From the NCBI GenBank assembly GCA_964497615.1, contig CAZCEC010000028.1, forward strand, positions 13,961 through 77,960: 64,000 bases of DNA, given 5' to 3'. Source of the DNA: CAZCEC01 sp964497615 (lineage in GTDB: Bacteria; Chloroflexota; Anaerolineae; Anaerolineales; UBA6663). The notes beneath the pieces are model-generated. The model was not told the origin of the DNA and did no database searches. It was given only the letters and a program-made list of their open reading frames with translations. Position numbers and translations under genes: made by a program. Numbering within the stretch: the first letter of the stretch is position 1; the number at the start of each line of letters is the position of its first letter. This document shows, one piece after another, positions 58,902 through 64,000 of this stretch.

Positions 58902-59793
58902 ATGGAGTATCGCAACCTGGGACGAGCAGGCGTCAAAGTATCGGCGGTGGGCGTGGGCTGCAACCAATTTGGCAGCAAGCTCGATCTGGAGGGCACCAAA
59001 GCGGTCGTGCAGCGCGCGCTGGAGGCCGGCATCAACTTCTTTGATACCGCGGACACCTACGGCAACCGGGGCCGCTCGGAGGAATTCCTGGGCGAGGCGC
59101 TGCGCGGCCAATGGGACCGCGTGGTCCTGGCGACCAAGCTATCACATCCTGAACGGCGTCGAAGCCAGCCTGCGCCGCCTCAAGACTGACCACATCGACC
59201 TGTACCAAATCCACTCATTTGACGAGAGCACACCGCTGGAAGAGACCATGCGTGCGCTGGATGACCTGGTGCGCGCGGGCAAGGTGCGCTACGTGGGCGC
59301 CAGCAACTTCCTGGCCTGGCAATTGGCGCGCGCCAACGACCTGGCCGACCGCTATGGCTGGGCGCCGCTGGTGAGCATCCAGCCGCACTATCACCTGCTG
59401 GAGCGCAGCATCGAGCGCGAGTTGATCCCGTACTGCCAGTGGTCGGGCATGGGCATCGTGCCCTACTTTCCGCTGGCAGGCGGCTTCCTCACCGGCAAGT
59501 ACGAGCGCGGCCAGCCGCCGCCGCCCGGCACACGCGGCGAGCGCAGCCCCTACGTACAGCGTTATCTTACGGACAAGAATTTCGATCTGCTGGACAAGCT
59601 TCGGCCCATCGCGGACCGGCACGGGCGCAGCCTGGCCCACCTGGCGGTGGCGTGGCTGCTGGCCCAGCCGCAGGTCGCGTCCGTCATCAGCGGCGCCACC
59701 CAGCCCGAGCAGGTGGCGGCCAACGCCGCCGCCGCCGACTGGGTGCTTTCGGCGGACGAGTTGCAGGAGATAAAAGCCGCCCTGGAAGTATGA
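58902..59793 (+). pseudogene. aldo/keto reductase, frameshifted near 59140
   Basis: ATG 58902 behind GAGGAGGT begins MEYRNLGRAGVKVSAVG with NFFDTADTYG (Asp/Tyr of the tetrad) and VVLATKL (Lys). Reading then fails at 59189, but another frame carries SYHILNGVEASLRRLKTDH, DLYQIHSF (His), GFLTGKYERG and a normal C-terminus to 59793. Compared with complete members, some 15 residues between the catalytic Lys and SxYHILN are missing, so a deletion with frame change is likely. The second half is otherwise intact. An assembly error is possible. Confidence 0.75.
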
Positions 59794-59856
59794 CCGGCGA
59801 GTTTGCTCAGTGCCGCCCTGGCCGCAAGGGTGCGCCCCACGCGGGCGCGGCCCGGC

Positions 59857-60141
59857 TTAGGCCGGCACGTAGGCGGCGCCCAGCGAGGCCAGCCGTTCGC
59901 GCGCCGCGGGGTGCTTGGGATCGAGGTGCAGCACGCGCTGGACGCAATACAGCGCCTGTTCGCGCGAATCAACCACCTCGCTCAGCCCCCACCAGGCTTC
60001 CACGCTGTAGGGGTTGCCATCCAGAACCTGGGCGTAAAGATGCGCCGCCTCTTCCAGACGGCCCTCATGGGCGGCAATGCGGGCCAAACGGGTTCGCAAA
60101 TCGTGGGTTCCCACGGGGAATGTCCCCCTTTCGAGGCGCAA
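59857..60141 (-). CDS. small TPR-like protein
   Basis: 94 residues if the TTG at 60141 is used; GTG 60114 is an alternative behind GGGGGAC. Two tetratricopeptide-like helix pairs are seen: LARIAAHEGRLEEAAHLYAQVLDGNPYSVEAWWGL and YCVQRVLHLDPKHPAARERLASLG. Such short TPR proteins bind partner peptides. Gene sits between the broken reductase and the P1B-4 ATPase with a TATACT -10 upstream. Confidence 0.6.
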   Translation of the reverse strand: MRLERGTFPVGTHDLRTRLARIAAHEGRLEEAAHLYAQVLDGNPYSVEAWWGLSEVVDSREQALYCVQRVLHLDPKHPAARERLASLGAAYVPA

Positions 60142-60161
60142 CGTCCACTTTGACGTCTAGC

Positions 60162-60167
60162 AGTATA
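60162..60167 (-). promoter_or_regulatory. -10 of the TPR gene
   Basis: TATACT on the minus strand, about 20 nt before the TTG at 60141 and about 47 nt before GTG 60114. Confidence 0.4.
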
Positions 60168-60222
60168 GGCTGGCGGTCCGCGCGCCTGGAAGTGCTGTTC
60201 ATCACCGGACGCCGCGCGCTTT

Positions 60223-62690
60223 GTCAGCCAGCTTCCGTGCTCTTCCCGGGCGAGGGACGGTAGCCAAGCAAGCGCAGCCCGTTCAACACAACGAGCACCG
60301 TGCTGCCCTCATGGCCGACGACGCCCAGCGTCTNNNNNNNNNNCCAGCGGGAGCGAAACAACATTGAGCAGCGCCGACGCGATGAGCGTGACGATCACCA
60401 CCAGGGCGAAGGTGAGGTTCTGTTTCACCACCCGCATCGCCCGCCGGCCCAGCCCGAGGGCGTAGGGCAGCCGCGCCAGGTCGGATGCCATCAGCACTAC
60501 ATCGGCCGTCTCCAGCGCCACGTCAGACCCGCCCGCCCCCATGGCAATTCCCACCGAGGCCGTCGCCAGCGCCGGGGCATCGTTCACCCCGTCGCCTACC
60601 ATCGCCACCGTGTCGCCATGCTCGCGCAGCAGGGCGCGGATGGCTTCAACCTTTTCTTCGGGCAGCAGCTCCGCGCGTACGTCGTCCACGCCCGCCGCGG
60701 CGCCGATGGCGCGGGCCGCGCGCTGGTTGTCGCCCGTCAGCATGACGATCTTCTCGACACCCAAGGCGCGCAGCGCCGCCACCGCAGTCGGCGCTTCCGG
60801 CCGGACGGTATCGGCCACGGCGATGCCGCCCAACAATTCCTCTGCGCCCACGAGCATCACCGTCTTGCCGTGCGCCTCCAGTTCGGCGAAGTTCGTTAGC
60901 ACCGCCTCGGGCACACGAACGCCTTGGGCGCGGAGGTGCTCGAGGGTGCCGATGTGATAGGTCAGCCCATCCACCTGCGCCGTCACGCCCCGCCCCGCCA
61001 CCGCCTGCAAGTCTTCCGCCGGCTGGATCGCCAGCCCGCGCGCCTCCGCCTCGGCCACGATAGCGCGCGCCAGGGGATGCTCGGAGCGCGCCTCGACGGC
61101 GGCGGCCAGCGCCAGCAATTGGTCCGCCGCCGGCAATGGCTCAAGCGGCACCCCTGCTGGGTCGGCCAGGGCCAGTTCGCCCACGGGTATCACATCGGTG
61201 ACGCGCGGCTTGCCAACGGTCAGGGTACCGGTCTTGTCGAACGCGACGACTTTCACCCGGGCCACGCTTTCCACGTGCGCGCCGCCCTTGAAGAGCACAC
61301 CGCTGCGCGCGCCCGCCGCAATCGCCGAGAGGATGGAGGCCGGCGTGGAGATGACCAGCGCGCACGGCGAGGCCACCACCAACAGGGTCATGGCCTTGTA
61401 GAAGGCCGCCGCCCAGGTCCAACCCAGGACGAGCGGGGGAAGCACCGCCACCGCCGCGGCCAGGCTCACCACGCCCACGGCATATTTCTGCTCAAAGGCA
61501 TCCAACCGCTTCTGGGTGGGGGCGCGCTCGCTTTGCGCCTCCTCCACCAGCAAGATGATGCGCGCCAGGGTCGAGTCCGCGGCGCGGCGCGTCACGCGCA
61601 CTTCCAGCGCGCCGCCGCCATTAATGCTGCCGGCGAACACGGCCTCGCCCGGCCCACGTGCCACCGGGATGCTCTCGCCAGTGATGGGCGACTGATCCAC
61701 AGCCGACTGCCCGGCCACGATTTCTCCGTCGGCGGGCAGCCGCTCGCCGGGCCATACCTCAACCATGTCGCCCACCACGAGGGCCTCGACCGGCACTTCC
61801 TCCACCCGTGGGCCGGAACCATCCTCGGCCGGGCGTTGAATGCGGGCCGTGGCTGGGCGCAGGTCCATCAAAGCGCGGATGGCGCGGCGCGTCCGGTCGA
61901 GGGCATAGCGCTGCAAGGCATTGCTGAGCGAGAACAGGAACAGTAAGGTGCCGCCTTCGAGCCATTCCCCAATGCTGGCCGCGCCCAGCGCGGCGGCCAC
62001 CATCAGGAAGTCCACATCGATGCGGCCCTGGCGCAGGGCCCGCAGGCCGTTCAGGGCCGCCACCCCGCCGCCCGACAGGTAGGCCCCGGCGAATAGGGTC
62101 AATTCCAACCAGGGCGCCGCGCCCAGGGCCTCCGCTGCTGCGCCACTCAGCAGCAAGACCAGGCACACGGCGGTATAGACGGCCAGTTGGTTGCGTTCCC
62201 ACCAGTCCTCGGGCAGGCGCAGGTCGCGGACCTGGAAGCCCAGCCGCGCCAGCACCTGGCCCACGGCCGAGGGCGCGGCCACATCGGTGACGATGTACTC
62301 GATTGTCAGGCTGCGGCCAGCGGGGTTGAGGGCGGCCCGTGCGACGCCAGGGATGCTCTGCAATTGGCGCTGGAGTTCCAAGGCCAGGGCCGTGCGCCGG
62401 CCGCATTGCGGCAGGTCGAGGATGGCATGATAGACCGCACCGCCCACCAGCAGGCCCATCTCGCGGCCCAGCGCCTTCACCTGGTCCAGCGAAAACAGCT
62501 CAGGGTTGTAGTCGACCGTGAGGGTGCCGGCGGCCTGATCCAGCTCAAGCCGGTAGATGCCCTGGCGCGGACCAAGCGACTTGGTGAATGCGTCGGCCTC
62601 AAAGCGCCAGCGGCGGCGCCAATCACCACCGGGCGCAGCCAGCGTGGCGGTGTGATGAACGGGCAGCGTGATGGTGTGTGACTGAATCAT
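60223..62690 (-). CDS. P1B-4-type heavy-metal ATPase, gap near the C-terminus
   Basis: About 820 residues from ATG 62690. Two HMA-like N-terminal domains without CxxC motifs, membrane helices, the SPC motif (VVASPCALVISTP), DKTGTLTVGKPRV, SEHPLARAI and GDGVNDAPALATA. Reading past the gap at 60335-60344, the other minus-strand frame gives LGVVGHEGSTVLVVLNGLRL and stops at 60223. HEGST in the last helix with SPC is the metal signature of P1B-4 pumps (Co, Fe, Zn or Ni export). The gap is therefore of different length than shown. Divergent neighbour: FeoB. Confidence 0.85.
60335..60344. other. assembly gap (10 N)
   Basis: Ten N within the last membrane helix of the ATPase; the frame changes across it, so the true length differs by one or two modulo three. 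Confidence 0.9.
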
Positions 62691-62948
62691 GGGCGCACGC
62701 CCGGGCCGCGCCAGCCACTGGCCTGGCCGCGCAACCTTGCCTGGATTCTACCGCACCGGCGGCGGCCTGCCAGTGCTCAATGTCACAGGTAACGCGTCGT
62801 ACCGCCTGGATGATGGCAGCTTCCCGAATGGACGCCGCGCTGAGAGGGCGGAAAGGCCCGCGGAAAGGGCCAAAGCCGGTATCTTTTGTCAAATAGTCTG
62901 TGACTTTCGTTACTCCGCACCCGGCGGCCGCCGCGCTAGAGTTGGGGG

Positions 62949-64000
62949 GTGAGCGAAAGACGCGCTGACACGGCCCTGGCCGAAGCGCCCATTGTGCTGG
63001 TGGGCAATCCTAATGTTGGCAAGAGCGCCCTATTCGGCGCGCTGACCGGCCGGTATGTCGAAGTCTCGAACTTTCCCGGCACCACGGTGGAAGTCAGCTC
63101 CGGCCGTGTGGACGGGCTGCGCCTGGTGGACACGCCCGGCATCCAGTCGCTCACCGCCCGCTCGGACGACGAGCGGGTGACCCGCGACATCCTGCTGGCC
63201 CAGCCGCCGCGCGTGGTGGTGCAGGTGGCGGATGCCCGCAACCTGCGCCGCGGCTTGCTGCTCACGCTGCAATTGGCCGAACTCGGCCACCCCTTTGTGC
63301 TGGATGTGAACATGACCGACGAGGCTGCCGCGCGCGGCATCGTGCTCGACACGCGCCGGCTGGCCCAGGTGCTGGGCGCCGAGGTAGTGGAGACCGTGGC
63401 GGTGCGCAAGCAAGGGCTGGAAGCGCTGCGCACGCGCCTGTCGGCTGCCCGTCCCATCGGCTACCGGCACCACTACGACGGCGCAATCGAGCAGGGCGTC
63501 GAGCGGCTGGTGCGGTTGTTGCCCGCGGGCCTGCCTGGCGTGCGGGCCGTCGCCCTGATGATTCTCGGCGGCGACGAGGGGCTGTTGGGACGCTACGCCA
63601 ATGGCAGCGCCGCCGCCGCCCAGGCCGTCGTGGCCGAGACCGCCGCCCAGTATGACCAGCCCTTGGGCTACGTCATCGCCCAGCAGCGGGCGCGGTGCGC
63701 CGAGTGTCTCCTGGCGCAGGTCATTCAGCAGCGAGCGCCCCAGTGCCGCCGGGATCAGCGCCTGGCCCAAGCATTCGGCCGGGTGGCTGTGCACCCCGTG
63801 TGGGGCTGGCCCATCCTGGCCCTGGTGCTGCTAGGGCTGTACTGGTTCGTGGGCCTGTTCGGGGCTGGCACCCTGGTCGGCTACATGGAAGAGGTGGTGT
63901 TCGGCCAATGGTTCAACCCGTGGGCGGCCAGCCTCATCAGCCGGCTGCCCGTGGCCTGGCTGGTGGACCTGCTGGTAGGCGAGTACGGCCTCCTCACGAT
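62949..64000 (+). CDS. feoB: ferrous iron transporter B, partial
   Basis: 350 residues from GTG 62949, running off the right edge. N-terminal G domain with GNPNVGKS (19-26), switch region NFPGTTVEV, DTPG and NMTD (G4, for guanine). The first membrane helices WPILALVLLGLYWFVGLFGA and the gate-type loop follow. FeoB imports Fe(II) across the cytoplasmic membrane. Divergent from the P1B-4 ATPase; the 258 nt between (62691-62948) have a TTGTCA at 62886 and a TAGAGT 6 nt before the start, which suggests another leaderless transcript. No FeoA is visible. Confidence 0.9.
   Translation, partial: MSERRADTALAEAPIVLVGNPNVGKSALFGALTGRYVEVSNFPGTTVEVSSGRVDGLRLVDTPGIQSLTARSDDERVTRDILLAQPPRVVVQVADARNLRRGLLLTLQLAELGHPFVLDVNMTDEAAARGIVLDTRRLAQVLGAEVVETVAVRKQGLEALRTRLSAARPIGYRHHYDGAIEQGVERLVRLLPAGLPGVRAVALMILGGDEGLLGRYANGSAAAAQAVVAETAAQYDQPLGYVIAQQRARCAECLLAQVIQQRAPQCRRDQRLAQAFGRVAVHPVWGWPILALVLLGLYWFVGLFGAGTLVGYMEEVVFGQWFNPWAASLISRLPVAWLVDLLVGEYGLLT

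Overview
The window is about 66-68% GC, densely coded on both strands and built from short, often translationally coupled operons. The gene content points to a bacterium of the phylum Chloroflexota, probably Anaerolineae-like. The reasons are an archaeal-type mevalonate pathway (isopentenyl phosphate kinase, mevalonate kinase, HMG-CoA synthase with a thiolase homologue and a DUF35 protein), Chloroflexota-style GT-C glycosyltransferases and lipoproteins, and many start codons placed 5-9 nt after a -10 hexamer (leaderless mRNAs). The taxonomy is inference; no rRNA is present. Runs of N at 2448-2513, 28350-28359, 29362-29371 and 60335-60344 show a scaffolded assembly, so frame breaks near them need care.

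Layout. 1-8.5 kb, minus strand: partial gene, MBL-fold hydrolase, DNA polymerase IV, 6-phosphofructokinase coupled to agmatinase, a surface lipoprotein, then an M24 peptidase / hydrolase / MFS operon. 8.57-15.35 kb, plus strand: a T-box leader with an isoleucine specifier codon starts a four-gene operon (aldo/keto reductase, AlaX editing protein, EEP phosphatase, isoleucyl-tRNA synthetase). The synthetase carries a histone H1-like Lys/Ala tail. 15.4-21.3 kb: DUF5990 protein, two arrestin-like proteins, an AAA ATPase, a subtilisin, an rRNA methyltransferase and an unknown helical protein with a distant paralogue at 33.8 kb. 21.3-26.7 kb: UbiA prenyltransferase / mevalonate kinase / isopentenyl phosphate kinase operon, then TlyA and LepA. 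26.7-31.2 kb: two divergent GT-C membrane glycosyltransferases. 31.2-35.4 kb: a three-gene zinc-ribbon membrane module and small membrane proteins. 35.8-40.8 kb: CcrM-like orphan DNA methyltransferase, then HMG-CoA synthase, thiolase homologue and DUF35 protein, with a hidden endonuclease III remnant. 40.9-49.9 kb: large RecQ with HEAT repeats, a PCYCGC lipoprotein, tandem membrane sensors, a UroD-family protein and a SLC13-like transporter. 49.9-54.5 kb: esterase and a MacB/LolD-like ABC exporter. 54.7-57.3 kb: a chromate-response operon (split ChrB domains around an MFS transporter). 57.3-64 kb: LVIVD lipoprotein, a broken aldo/keto reductase, a TPR protein, a P1B-4 metal ATPase and the start of FeoB.

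The genes work together in a few clear themes: isoprenoid precursor supply split over two loci, isoleucine charging under T-box control, metal and oxyanion handling at the right end, and cell-envelope glycosylation in the middle. The observations I consider most worth following are the IleS tail, the Ile T-box operon with ileS at its far end, the thiolase that has lost its catalytic Cys and His, the ChrB-MFS operon with an operator-like dyad over its leaderless start, and the two-member unknown family.
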